DNA of 64,000 nt from Billgrantia aerodenitrificans (GTDB lineage: Bacteria > Pseudomonadota > Gammaproteobacteria > Pseudomonadales > Halomonadaceae), in the NCBI RefSeq assembly GCF_021404405.1, contig NZ_JABFTV010000003.1, positions 310,001-374,000 of the forward strand, read 5' to 3'. Both the position numbers and the translations under genes were made by a program. Each line of letters starts with the position of its first letter. Within the stretch, counting starts at the first letter, position 1. Positions 55,669 to 64,000 of this stretch are shown one piece after another. A model generated the notes under the pieces. The model worked only from the letters and a program-made list of their open reading frames with translations, was not told where the DNA came from and ran no database searches.

Positions 55669-57045
55669 ATGTCCTTGAACGAGACCCTGATAGAACAGAA
55701 AGACGCCCTACTGGAGGCCCACCAGGCCGACGACCGCGAACGGTTGGATGAACTCTTGCCCGAGCTGCGCGCGGCGGATATTGCCGAGATCCTCGAGCAG
55801 ATTGCCGAGGAGCAGGACAACCAGACCGTGTTCGCCTTGCTCGACCGCCTGCCGCTGGATCGGCGAGCGCACATCATCGGTTATCTGCCCGAAGATCTTC
55901 AGGAAGACCTGGCACGTGAGATGAGCGATGAGGTGCTGCTCACGGTTCTGGAGGAGATGAGTGCGGACGAGCGTGCCGATCTCTTCAACCTGCTGGATGA
56001 AGACCGGCGCGAAGGGCTGCTGCGGCGCATGGCACGCCAGGAGCGTGAAGACCTCAAGCGCCTGGCGAGCTATGAAGAGGGCACCGCGGGTTCGATCATG
56101 ACCTCGGACTACGTGGCGATTCCCAGCGGCATGACCGTGTCCCAGGCGATGATGCGTGTTCGTCAGACCGCACCGGATGCCGAAACCGTCTATCAGCTCT
56201 ACATCATTGACCAGGATGGCAAGCTGGCGGGCACCCTGTCGCTGCGTCAGCTGATGGTGGCGCGGCCCGGAGCCCAGGTCGACGACCTGATGATCAAGGA
56301 TGTTATCAGCGTACCGGTGGACGAAGAGCAGGAGGAGGTCGCCCGTCTGGTGGCCCGCTACGATATGCTGGCCGTGCCGGTGATCGACCATGAAGAGCGT
56401 TTGGTTGGCATCATCACCCACGACGACGCCATGGACGTGGCCGAAGAGGAAGCCACCGAGGACATGCACAAGGGTATGTCCATCGGCAAGCTCGAGGGCG
56501 GGCTGCGCAGCGCCAGCCTGTTCGATCTCTACCGTAAGCGTATCGTCTGGCTGGTGCTGCTGGTGTTCGCCAACATCTTCTCCGGCGCCGGTATCGCCTA
56601 CTTCGAGGAGACCATCGAGGCCTACATCGCGCTGGTGTTCTTCCTGCCGCTGCTGGTGGACAGCGGCGGCAACGCCGGCTCCCAGGCCGCCACCCTGATG
56701 GTGCGCGGCATGGCCACCGGCGACGTGCGCAGCCGTGACTGGGCCAAGCTGCTGGGTCGCGAGGTCTTCGTCGCCGCCGGGCTGGGCCTGACCATGGCGC
56801 TGGCGGTGTCGGTAGTGGGCATCTTCCGTGCCGGCACCGAGATCGCCATGGTGGTGGCCATGAGCATGGTGCTGATCGTGATCGTGGGCAGCCTGATCGG
56901 TATGATCCTGCCGTTCATTCTCAATCGACTGGGTTGGGACCCGGCCACCGCCTCGGCGCCGCTGGTGACCTCCATCGCCGATGCTTCGGGGGTGCTGATT
57001 TATTTTGCCCTGGCAACGGCTGTGCTGGGCCTGCCGGGAGGCTAG
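55669..57045 (+). CDS. mgtE: Magnesium transporter MgtE (copy 1)
   Basis: 458 residues from ATG at 55669 (AGGAGG upstream). N-terminal superhelical domain (about 1-130), two CBS domains (about 135-255) and the plug helix-membrane domain with five helices. The selectivity segment reads LLVDSGGNAGSQAATLMVRG. Magnesium-gated Mg2+ channel of the inner membrane. From about residue 263 to the end the protein is almost identical to copy 3 (61435-62775) while the N-terminal halves differ strongly, suggesting gene conversion. Confidence 0.95.
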   Translation: MSLNETLIEQKDALLEAHQADDRERLDELLPELRAADIAEILEQIAEEQDNQTVFALLDRLPLDRRAHIIGYLPEDLQEDLAREMSDEVLLTVLEEMSADERADLFNLLDEDRREGLLRRMARQEREDLKRLASYEEGTAGSIMTSDYVAIPSGMTVSQAMMRVRQTAPDAETVYQLYIIDQDGKLAGTLSLRQLMVARPGAQVDDLMIKDVISVPVDEEQEEVARLVARYDMLAVPVIDHEERLVGIITHDDAMDVAEEEATEDMHKGMSIGKLEGGLRSASLFDLYRKRIVWLVLLVFANIFSGAGIAYFEETIEAYIALVFFLPLLVDSGGNAGSQAATLMVRGMATGDVRSRDWAKLLGREVFVAAGLGLTMALAVSVVGIFRAGTEIAMVVAMSMVLIVIVGSLIGMILPFILNRLGWDPATASAPLVTSIADASGVLIYFALATAVLGLPGG

Positions 57046-57660
57046 AAGGACCACACCAGCGCCAGGCGGTTTGGTTGGTCATTGCCAGCAAGGCGGTGAC
57101 CGGTCGAGCCGCCCGGCCTGGCTGGCAAGGGCGGTATCTGTTCGCTTGCCGAGGCATTCGTGCCGTGTGTCTGAGTACGGCTTGAAATTGACTGTGCAGC
57201 AGTGCTGAATATTTAAATGGTAACGACATGAAGTTAGTTGACACATCAAATTAGCTGTTTTAAGGTTCGCCGCGTAGTTCAACATCAACATAGGCAAGGT
57301 GGAAATCCATGGAAGACCCCAGTAGTCGATTATCCAAGCGCGGGAGTTTTCGCTTGTCGGAGATGACCCAGCTTCCCCCCTGCCTGTAAAATCTGCCTCC
57401 CCCGGATGCAGCCTTTCCAGGCAGAGTGAGCCTGGAGCCATCGTATTTCCCACCAAGCGTCTATCCTCGCGCCATTCGTGGCCTTGCGAGGCGTTGTCGT
57501 GTCTGCGATTCGACAGGCATGTCTTGAGCGAGCGTCACTGACAATCTGCTGCCATTGAGCCTTTTATTTAAAGTCTCATGGGTTTTTATTGCCGAAATTA
57601 AATATTAATTTATTTCGGCCATGGCATTCTTTTGCCTTAAATAAGCGAAAGGAAAGAACG
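57046..57660. promoter_or_regulatory. Intergenic region before the short MgtE-like gene
   Basis: 615 bases without a convincing gene; the last 120 bases are AT-rich. GCCGAAAT (57591-57598) and ATTTCGGC (57612-57619) form an inverted repeat with an AT-rich centre, 42 bases before the ATG at 57661. It could be an operator or leader structure. No known magnesium riboswitch is recognised. A reading frame start at 57589 in the gene's frame is judged non-coding. Confidence 0.45.
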
Positions 57661-58719
57661 ATGGCGACTCAAGTCCTGACATTGAAAAAAGCGGCTGGCG
57701 GCGAAAAGTTGGCTCACCCGATCTCCAACTCCATGCGCCAGACCTTCCTGAGGGTCAACCGCAATACACTGGCGAAGGACGTGCTGGACATGGTCAAGTG
57801 GTCGGAGCTGCCCGAAGAGATGATGGGGATCGTTTTCGTGCACGCCGACGACGGCCGTCACCTGGGCTTCGTGCGGTTGACGGCCCTGCTGCGTGCCAAG
57901 TCCGACCAGCCGGTTCACTACCTGCTCCAGGGGGAGACGCTGTTCGTGCGGGAGAGCACCGATCAGGAGGAGGCCGCGCGACTGCTGCAGAAGCATGACG
58001 TTGCCCTGCTGCCGATCCTCTCCGAAAGCGGTGCGATGCGCGGTGTGCTGACCTTCGACGACGCCATGGACATTCTCGATGAAGAGACCTCCGACGACAT
58101 CTACTGGAAGGCGGGCGTGGGTGACGTGACCCACTATCAGGACGCCGTGCGCAGCGAGAAGCTTACTTCCGGTGGCATCGGCTATCCGGTCAAGGTGAGG
58201 CTGATGTTCCTCATGGTGACGTTGGCCGGCGGCATGCTGGTGGGCGGGGTGATCGATCACTTCGAAGGCGTGCTGGAGTCGCTGGTGGCGTTGGCGATCT
58301 TCATCCCGCTGGTAATGGACATGGGCGGTAACGTGGGCACCCAGTCGACTACCATCTTCGCTCGCGGGCTGGCGCTGGGACATATCGACCTGAAGCAGTT
58401 CTTCCGCAAGCATCTGCTGCGCGAACTGCGTGTCGGTCTGGTCATGGGGGTACTGCTGGCCACGCTTGCCGGTGTCATCGCCTGGGCCTGGCAGGGTGCG
58501 CCCAACGGCATTCCGATGCTGGGGGTGGTGGTCGGCGTATCGCTGTTCGTCTCGGTGGTGACTGCCAGCGTATTGGGTTTCCTGCTGCCCTATATCATGC
58601 TGAAGATCGGCGTCGACCATGCGCCGGGAGCCGACCCCTTCATCACCACCATCAAGGACTTCACCGGCCTGGCCGTGTATTTCCTGATGGCTGGCTGGCT
58701 GCTGGGCGTGTCAGGCTGA
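57661..58719 (+). CDS. Short MgtE-family protein lacking the N-terminal superhelical domain
   Basis: 352 residues from ATG at 57661 (GGAAAG upstream). It has a CBS pair (about 25-155; DEETSDDIYWKAG closes it) and an MgtE membrane domain with LVMDMGGNVGTQSTTIFARGLALG as the pore signature. The N domain that senses Mg2+ in MgtE is missing, and the sequence is only distantly related to the other three copies. Probably a divalent-cation channel or transporter with different gating. Confidence 0.85.
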   Translation: MATQVLTLKKAAGGEKLAHPISNSMRQTFLRVNRNTLAKDVLDMVKWSELPEEMMGIVFVHADDGRHLGFVRLTALLRAKSDQPVHYLLQGETLFVRESTDQEEAARLLQKHDVALLPILSESGAMRGVLTFDDAMDILDEETSDDIYWKAGVGDVTHYQDAVRSEKLTSGGIGYPVKVRLMFLMVTLAGGMLVGGVIDHFEGVLESLVALAIFIPLVMDMGGNVGTQSTTIFARGLALGHIDLKQFFRKHLLRELRVGLVMGVLLATLAGVIAWAWQGAPNGIPMLGVVVGVSLFVSVVTASVLGFLLPYIMLKIGVDHAPGADPFITTIKDFTGLAVYFLMAGWLLGVSG

Positions 58720-58762
58720 AGTCAGCAAGTGGCATTGACAGGTACTTTTATTGGGACTCATA

Positions 58763-58788
58763 GAGCACCCCGGCATGCCGGGGTGCTC
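58763..58788 (+). terminator. Palindromic hairpin after the short MgtE-like gene
   Basis: GAGCACCCCGGC (58763-58774) and GCCGGGGTGCTC (58777-58788) are perfectly complementary with an AT centre. No T run follows, so terminator function is uncertain. Confidence 0.5.
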
Positions 58789-58824
58789 TCCGAAGCGGAT
58801 GCTTCGCTCATGGGAGATCACACC

Positions 58825-59499
58825 ATGTTCCAACCACGACGTCTTGCCGGCGGTCTGCTCTGCGCCTTGTTGCCCACCCTTGCACTGGCCGGGGTGGACG
58901 ATGCCGCCCTGATCGATGCCAACAGCTGTTCCCTCGATCTCTGGCATACCCGTATCGACGGTGGCGGCTATCAGAACTACGTCTCACCCACCTGCCGTCC
59001 CGGCGGGAACTACCAGTTCACCGCGGTGTTCGGCAACGAGCATGAGGAGGGCGAGAGCGAGCAGGTTTATGGCCTCGAAGCCAAGATGCTATTCACCAGC
59101 CTCGAAGCGCATGGCTATGGCCTGGGCCTGGTCGTCGGTAGCGAGTACCTGACTGAAATGAGCCGCTGGGAAACCCAGTATGCGCTGGTGCCGCTCACGC
59201 TGGGATTTGCCGACGAGCGTGCTCTGGTGCACTTCAATCTGGGCTGGGAGAGGGAGCGCAGTGCGGAGACACGCAACGCCCTGACCTGGGGGCTTGGCAG
59301 CGAAGTCGGAATCGCCGGGCCGCTGGTGGCGATTGCCAATGTGTTCGGCAATGACCGCAGCAGCAGTGAGAGCAGTATCGAGGTGGGCCCCCGGCTGGCG
59401 CTGCTGGACGACAAAGTGCTGATCGATGCCCTTTTCGAAAGGGAGCTGGGTGGGGAGAACACCCGTGCCTACACCCTGGCTCTGACCTACGCCTTCTGA
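58825..59499 (+). CDS. Putative outer-membrane beta-barrel protein
   Basis: 224 residues from ATG at 58825 (GGGAGA upstream). Signal LAGGLLCALLPTLALAG. The mature chain has alternating amphipathic strands (YQFTAVFGNEHE, GYGLGLVVGSEYL, YALVPLTLGFAD, RAYTLALTYAF) with a C-terminal aromatic residue (Phe), as expected of outer-membrane barrels. Two cysteines (CSLDLW and TCRPGG) near residues 33 and 55 may form a disulfide. Family not recognised. Confidence 0.7.
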   Translation: MFQPRRLAGGLLCALLPTLALAGVDDAALIDANSCSLDLWHTRIDGGGYQNYVSPTCRPGGNYQFTAVFGNEHEEGESEQVYGLEAKMLFTSLEAHGYGLGLVVGSEYLTEMSRWETQYALVPLTLGFADERALVHFNLGWERERSAETRNALTWGLGSEVGIAGPLVAIANVFGNDRSSSESSIEVGPRLALLDDKVLIDALFERELGGENTRAYTLALTYAF

Positions 59500-59575
59500 T
59501 GTCGGCAGGGCTGCGGGCCCCTGGTGGCTCCAGCCCTGCTATTCAACCACCTCCCGGGAACAAGAGGTGAGCGAG

Positions 59576-59923
59576 ATGACCTATTCCATCCACAACCCCG
59601 CGGTGCTGCTCCAGGCGGCCAAGGCGGCCAACATTCACGGCCAGTGGGATGCCAAGCGCTGCTGTCTCGTGCAGCAGGACATTCACGGCGGTGGCGAAAA
59701 GCGCTGGCAGCCTCTGGAAAGCAGCCGGGACGCCAGTCAGCTCCAGGCTCGCCTGGGCTTGAGGGTCAGCGTCTGCAAGCGAGTCAGGCGGGTGCGAGTC
59801 GAGGAGCCCGCCCTGCTCGAGCCACGCTTCGTTGAGGTCGACTACGACGAAGGCACTCTGCAGGCTGCCACGCGCAAGGCCATCGTGCTAATGGCGTCGA
59901 GGCTGGCCGAACGCGAACCGTAA
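59576..59923 (+). CDS. Small hypothetical protein
   Basis: 115 residues from ATG at 59576 (AGAGGTGAG upstream; a GTG three codons earlier at 59567 is an alternative start). Soluble, basic in the middle (VCKRVRRVRVEEP) and with a CC pair (AKRCCLVQQDI). No signal or membrane helix. I do not recognise the family. It lies 76 bases after the barrel gene. Confidence 0.6.
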   Translation: MTYSIHNPAVLLQAAKAANIHGQWDAKRCCLVQQDIHGGGEKRWQPLESSRDASQLQARLGLRVSVCKRVRRVRVEEPALLEPRFVEVDYDEGTLQAATRKAIVLMASRLAEREP

Positions 59924-60011
59924 AGTCAAAGTAGGAAGAGACAGGCAAAAGGTGGCTACATAGCCGCCTTCTTCATTTATTGCCCACGCTTGCTTCGTCC
60001 ACTCGACGGAC

Positions 60012-60125
60012 TCATTCTCGATGCTCGAAGATCGAGCGAATGGCGACGAACAGAATAACCGTCAGCAGTAGCGAGAAAGGAATGGCGATGAGGGAAACGG
60101 CAGGCACGATCATGTCGGCGGCCAT
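60012..60125 (-). CDS. 37-residue single-pass membrane peptide
   Basis: ATG at 60125 is preceded by AAGGAG at ideal spacing (7 bases). The product begins MAADMIVPAVSLIAIPFSLL, has one hydrophobic helix (about 6-28) and ends IRSIFEHRE with a TGA at 60012. Such small proteins are often missed. It lies among Mg2+ transport genes, and small membrane peptides are known to modulate Mg2+ transporters in enterobacteria, but no sequence match to a known one is seen. Function unknown. Confidence 0.6.
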   Translation of the reverse strand: MAADMIVPAVSLIAIPFSLLLTVILFVAIRSIFEHRE

Positions 60126-60211
60126 GGCGAACTCCTTGAGAGCGACGAGTGGGGAGCGCCGGCGCTAGGCGTCGACTGGACAGGCGATGTTAGCACGGCG
60201 GACGCCGGGTT

Positions 60212-61369
60212 TCAGCGCACGTTCTGCTTTATCTCGACCTCTGCCAGCCACGGCACGTCGTGAATGAGGTCGCTCAGCTGACGGGGCAGCGCCGCGAGTT
60301 CCGAGTAGGACAGCTGGCAATCCATGAACACATCCACACTGATTCGTCCTTCGAGATAGTGCAGCCGATAATGTTCGATATGGGGCCAGCAGGGATGCGA
60401 CGACCAGTGGTCGGTCAGCACACGGTCCACCTCGGGGCGCAACGGCAGGCCGGGGAAGCGGCTGGGATCGCCCTCGCCGGCGTCGTCCTCGGGATCGATG
60501 TGGAAGGTCACGTCGCTGAGTGCGGGATAGGCGAGGCGCAGCCGGCGGCTGACCTCGTTGCCGATCTCGTGGGCCTCCGAGACGCTGATGCGTGGCCCTA
60601 CCACCACATGCAGGTCGACGATGGCATGACCCGCCGACTGGCGGGTACGCAGGTCGTGCACGCCTTCCACGCCGGGTACCTCGAGGGCCACTTGGTGCAT
60701 CTGCTGCTGTGCATCGGCCGGCAGGGCGGTATCGACCAGCTCGCGGGCCGACTCCCACAGCAGATCCCAACCCACCTTGCCCACCAACAGGCCGACGATC
60801 ACCGCCGCCACGGCGTCGAGCCAGCCGAAGCCGAACTGGGCACCCATAAGGGCTACCAGCACTACCGCGGTGGAGAGCACGTCGGAGCGCGAGTGCCAGG
60901 CGTTGGCCTCGAGGAGCTTCGACTTCACCCGCTTGGCAACACGCATGGTGTAGTGAAACAGCCACTCCTTGGCGAGCAGGGCCGCCAGCGCCAGCAGCAT
61001 CGCCAAGATCCCCGGAGCGGCGATCTCGGTGCCGGCAAGCAGCCGCAGCAGGCTCGACCAGGCGATGGCACCGGCGACGAATATCAGCACGCTGCCCAGC
61101 AACAGGGTGGCCAGGGTCTCGATACGACCGTGGCCGTAGTGGTGGTCATGATCGGGGCCCTGGCGGCCATAGTGGGTGGCTGCCAGCACGAAGCCGTCGG
61201 TGATGAGGTCGGAGAATGAGTGGATGCCGTCGGCCACCAGGGCCGCCGAACCGACCAGCGTGCCCACCACCACCTTGGCACAGCCCAACAGGCCGTCGAG
61301 CCAGGCGGCGATGTAGGTGGCGCGCTTGGCATCGCGGCTGTGCACTGCCTGATCGTCAGTCGAGATCAT
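60212..61369 (-). CDS. Cation diffusion facilitator family transporter
   Basis: 385 residues from ATG at 61369. Six membrane helices with metal-site motifs DGIHSFSD (helix 2) and HSRSD (helix 5), a His-rich loop (QGPDHDHHYGHG) and a C-terminal cytoplasmic domain (about 215-300) with VHDLRTRQSAGHAIVDLHVVV. It extends further (about 300-385) than simple CDF proteins with an additional ferredoxin-like stretch. Likely exports Zn2+, Fe2+ or Mn2+ in exchange for protons; the metal cannot be told from sequence. Confidence 0.9.
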   Translation of the reverse strand: MISTDDQAVHSRDAKRATYIAAWLDGLLGCAKVVVGTLVGSAALVADGIHSFSDLITDGFVLAATHYGRQGPDHDHHYGHGRIETLATLLLGSVLIFVAGAIAWSSLLRLLAGTEIAAPGILAMLLALAALLAKEWLFHYTMRVAKRVKSKLLEANAWHSRSDVLSTAVVLVALMGAQFGFGWLDAVAAVIVGLLVGKVGWDLLWESARELVDTALPADAQQQMHQVALEVPGVEGVHDLRTRQSAGHAIVDLHVVVGPRISVSEAHEIGNEVSRRLRLAYPALSDVTFHIDPEDDAGEGDPSRFPGLPLRPEVDRVLTDHWSSHPCWPHIEHYRLHYLEGRISVDVFMDCQLSYSELAALPRQLSDLIHDVPWLAEVEIKQNVR

Positions 61370-61434
61370 GGTCGTTCGAGCTCCCTGCATCCAACTGCTA
61401 TATGTTCTCATTTACACTGAGCCAATTGAAGCGC

Positions 61435-62775
61435 CTAGAGGCCCAGCACGGCGGTGGCAATGGCGAAGTAGATCAGCACCCCCGAAGCGTCGGCGATGGA
61501 GGTCACCAGCGGCGCCGAGGCGGTGGCCGGGTCCCAACCCAGTCGATTGAGAATGAACGGCAGGATCATACCGATCAGGCTGCCCACGATCACGATCAGT
61601 ACCATGCTCATGGCCACCACCATGGCGATCTCGGTGCCGGCACGGAAGATGCCCACCACCGACACCGCCAGCGCCATGGTCAGGCCCAGCCCGGCGGCGA
61701 CGAAGACCTCGCGACCCAGCAGCTTGGCCCAGTCACGGCTGCGCACGTCGCCGGTGGCCATGCCGCGCACCATCAGGGTGGCGGCCTGGGAGCCGGCGTT
61801 GCCGCCGCTGTCCACCAGCAGCGGCAGGAAGAACACCAGCGCGATGTAGGCCTCGATGGTCTCCTCGAAGTAGGCGATACCGGCGCCGGAGAAAATGTTG
61901 GCGAACACCAGCAGCACCAGCCACACCACTCGCTTGCGGTAGAGGTCGAACAGGCTGGCGCTGCGCAGCCCGCCCTCGATCTTGCCGATGGACATGCCCT
62001 TGTGCATGTCCTCGGTGGCCTCCTCTTCGGCCACGTCCATGGCGTCGTCGTAGGTGACGATGCCGACCAGGCGCTCACCCTCCAGTACCGGCAAGGCGAG
62101 GAGATCATAGCGGGCGATCAGTCTGGCCACCTCTTCCTGTGGGGTGTCGATGCCGACCCAGATGACCTCTTCGGTCATCAGTTCGGCCAGCTGGGTCTCG
62201 CTGCTGGCCAGGATGATTTCACGCAGCGACACGGTGCCGAGAAACCGCCCCGAGGTGTCGATGCAGTAGACCTGATAGATGGTTTCGACATCGGCGCCCT
62301 TGAGCCTCAACGTCTGCATGGCGCGGGCCACACTGTAATAGGCGGGAATGGCCATGAACGCCGAGGTCATGATGGCGCCCGCCGTGCCTTCCGCATGACG
62401 AGCCAGCTTCAACAGGTCGTCGCGCACCGTAGGCGGCAGCGCCTTGAGCAAGGTCTGCTGGCGCTCTCTGTCGAGCTGCTTGAAATAGTCGACACGCTCA
62501 TCGGCACTCATGTGCGCGACCAACTCGGCTAGCTCCGATACGGGCATGCCAGCGGTAGCGGCCAACTGTTCCTGCGGCTCCAGGAAGCCCAGCGTGGCGG
62601 CCCGCTTGTCGAGCGGCACGCAGTGCAGCAGCACGGCCATTCTCGACGCCGGCTCATGGTGGCCGACCTGGGCGAGATCGGCCGGATTCAGTTCGCTGGC
62701 CAGGGTTTCGACCAGGGCAGTGTCCTGATCCTGCAGGGCCTTGTGCAATTCGGCGGCAATGATGCTGTAGCTCAT
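61435..62775 (-). CDS. mgtE: Magnesium transporter MgtE (copy 3)
   Basis: 446 residues from ATG at 62775 (GGGAGAG upstream). N-terminal superhelical domain with an unusual sequence (ELHKALQDQDTALVETLA), CBS pair, and membrane domain with LLVDSGGNAGSQAATLMVRG. From MHKGMSIGK to near the C-terminus it matches copy 1 (55669-57045) almost residue for residue, in inverted orientation, whereas the first half is much more different. Ends two residues shorter than copy 1. Confidence 0.94.
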   Translation of the reverse strand: MSYSIIAAELHKALQDQDTALVETLASELNPADLAQVGHHEPASRMAVLLHCVPLDKRAATLGFLEPQEQLAATAGMPVSELAELVAHMSADERVDYFKQLDRERQQTLLKALPPTVRDDLLKLARHAEGTAGAIMTSAFMAIPAYYSVARAMQTLRLKGADVETIYQVYCIDTSGRFLGTVSLREIILASSETQLAELMTEEVIWVGIDTPQEEVARLIARYDLLALPVLEGERLVGIVTYDDAMDVAEEEATEDMHKGMSIGKIEGGLRSASLFDLYRKRVVWLVLLVFANIFSGAGIAYFEETIEAYIALVFFLPLLVDSGGNAGSQAATLMVRGMATGDVRSRDWAKLLGREVFVAAGLGLTMALAVSVVGIFRAGTEIAMVVAMSMVLIVIVGSLIGMILPFILNRLGWDPATASAPLVTSIADASGVLIYFAIATAVLGL

Positions 62776-62875
62776 GGCAGCTCTCCCGTGCGAGCCAGGG
62801 GCCGTAGCCTCTGGCTGTGATAGCGCTTGTTCATTGAAGGGAGATGACACCGCTGGCCGTTGCCAGCGGGCATGG

Positions 62876-64000
62876 CTAGATGGTTGGTAGGCCCAGCACC
62901 GAGGTAGCGATGGCGAAATAGATCAACACACCGACCCCATCGGCAATGGAGGTCACCAACGGCGCCGAGGCGGTGGCCGGATCCCAGCCGATGCGGTTGA
63001 GAATGAACGGCAGCACCATGCCGATCAGGCTGCCCACGATCACGATCAGCACCATGCTCATGGCCACCACCATGGCGATCTCGGTACCGGCGCGGAAGAT
63101 GCCCACCACCGATACCGCCAGCGCCATGGTCAGGCCCAGCCCCATGGCCACCAGCACCTCGCGGCCCAGCAGCCGGGTCCAGTCGCGGGTGCGCACGTCG
63201 CCGGTGGCCATGCCGCGCACCATCAGGGTGGCGGCCTGGGAGCCGGCGTTGCCGCCGCTGTCCACCAGCAGCGGCAGGAAGAACACCAGCGCGATGTAGG
63301 CCTCGATGGTCTCCTCGAAGTAGGCGATACCGGCGCCGGAGAAGATGTTGGCGAACACCAGCAGCACCAGCCACACCACCCGCTTGCGGTAGAGATCGAA
63401 CAGGCTGGCGGTGCGCAGACTGCCACCGAGCTTGCCGATGGACATACCCTTGTGCATGTCTTCGGTGGCCTCTTCCTCGGCCACGTCCATGGCGTCGTCA
63501 TAGGTGACGATGCCCACCAGGCGCTCCCCGCCATTGATCACGGGCAGGGCCAGCAGGTCGTAGCGGGCGATCAGCTTGGCCACTTCCTCCTGGGGTGTGT
63601 CGACACTGGCCCAGACGATCTCTTCGGTGATGAGATCGCGTACCAGGGCGTCCGGCGCGGCGAGAATCAGCTCACGCAGAGAAAGGGTACCGACCAGACG
63701 CTCGGCCTCGTCGATGCAGTAGATCTGATAGATCGTTTCGGCATCCGGCCCCTTGGTGCGTACCAGTTTCAAGGCTTCCGCCACCGGGATACCAATCGGC
63801 ACGGCCATGTAATCCGAGGTCATGATCGCCCCGGCCGTTCCTTCTTCGTAGCTGGCCAGCTTGCGCAGGTCTTCCCGCTCCTCCTTGGCCAGGGTGCGCA
63901 GCAAGGCCTGCTGTCGATCCTCGTCGAGCAGCTTGAACAGGTCGGCACGCTCGTCGGCGTTCATGTGCTGCAGCAGTTCGCCAAGCTTGCTGTCGGTCAG
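62876..64000 (-). CDS. mgtE: Magnesium transporter MgtE (copy 4), 5' end beyond the window
   Basis: 375 codons visible; the frame is open at the right edge (LTDSKLGELLQHMNADERAD), so the true start lies outside. CBS pair (around residues 45-170 of the visible part) and full membrane domain with LLVDSGGNAGSQAATLMVRG, ending VLGLPTI. It lies 100 bases upstream of copy 3 on the same strand, a tandem duplication; the membrane domains of copies 1, 3 and 4 are near identical. Confidence 0.94.
   Translation of the reverse strand: MTDSKLGELLQHMNADERADLFKLLDEDRQQALLRTLAKEEREDLRKLASYEEGTAGAIMTSDYMAVPIGIPVAEALKLVRTKGPDAETIYQIYCIDEAERLVGTLSLRELILAAPDALVRDLITEEIVWASVDTPQEEVAKLIARYDLLALPVINGGERLVGIVTYDDAMDVAEEEATEDMHKGMSIGKLGGSLRTASLFDLYRKRVVWLVLLVFANIFSGAGIAYFEETIEAYIALVFFLPLLVDSGGNAGSQAATLMVRGMATGDVRTRDWTRLLGREVLVAMGLGLTMALAVSVVGIFRAGTEIAMVVAMSMVLIVIVGSLIGMVLPFILNRIGWDPATASAPLVTSIADGVGVLIYFAIATSVLGLPTI

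Noticed and set aside
61216..62532. 438-codon plus-strand frame opposite mgtE copy 3
   Set aside because: His/Gln-rich antisense shadow of a conserved transporter; the same shadow appears opposite mgtE copy 1.

Overview
The window is a chromosomal segment of a GC-rich gammaproteobacterium. Protein sequences and gene order (recF-dnaN-dnaA / rpmH-rnpA-yidC-mnmE / mnmG-rsmG-parA-parB-atpIBEFHAGDC) suggest a Halomonas-like member of the Oceanospirillales; this is inferred from recall, not from a search. It is the replication-origin neighbourhood.

Layout. 1-3258: start of recF, dnaN and dnaA on the minus strand, then a DnaA-box-bearing intergenic region. 3259-7028: rpmH, rnpA, yidC, mnmE on the plus strand (yidD is not present between rnpA and yidC). 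7054-10507: rlmJ, an OmpA-family lipoprotein, hemW and rdgB on the minus strand. 10508-35398: a 25-kb biofilm-matrix region. 35426-43431: a small secreted protein, a kinase-like protein, hemL and thiD in one uninterrupted frame, hemJ, a ClC channel, argC and erpA. 43432-43964: a second and denser cluster of DnaA boxes. 43965-55527: mnmG, rsmG, parA, parB and the complete ATP synthase operon. 55669-64000: four MgtE-family genes with an outer-membrane protein, a small hypothetical protein, a 37-codon membrane peptide and a cation-efflux protein; the last mgtE runs off the right edge.

The matrix region is the striking part. It sits where mnmE and mnmG would normally be close together. It holds (i) a six-gene minus-strand operon whose order, sizes and domains fit the Pseudomonas functional-amyloid operon fapABCDEF, behind a good sigma-54 promoter; (ii) a second, rearranged Fap-like locus with its own C39 peptidase, outer-membrane barrel, two leader-bearing proteins and a glycine-rich low-complexity subunit; (iii) a curli locus csgD-EFG-BA, all on one strand, with a CsgA of about 26 half-repeats; (iv) a pgaABCD operon for poly-N-acetylglucosamine. 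Four regulators are interspersed: two VpsR-like enhancer-binding proteins (one with GAFTGA, one with GAFTDA) and two CsgD/VpsT-like proteins that both carry a WMSR motif like the c-di-GMP-binding motif of VpsT.

The observation I consider most novel is this. Four secreted proteins of the two Fap-like loci carry, after a Sec-type signal, a short segment resembling a double-glycine leader (L-D-x-x-E-L-x-x-I-x-G-R/G). Each locus also encodes a predicted periplasmic C39 peptidase with a visible Cys-His-Asp triad, the class that cuts such leaders in bacteriocin export. Six proteins also share one repeat type (about G-x-[IV]-x-x-N-x-[AS]-x-G-x-x-N). Together these suggest amyloid-type surface fibres matured by a periplasmic C39 protease that recognises a leader inside Sec-exported substrates.

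All calls come from reading the sequence; no database search was possible.
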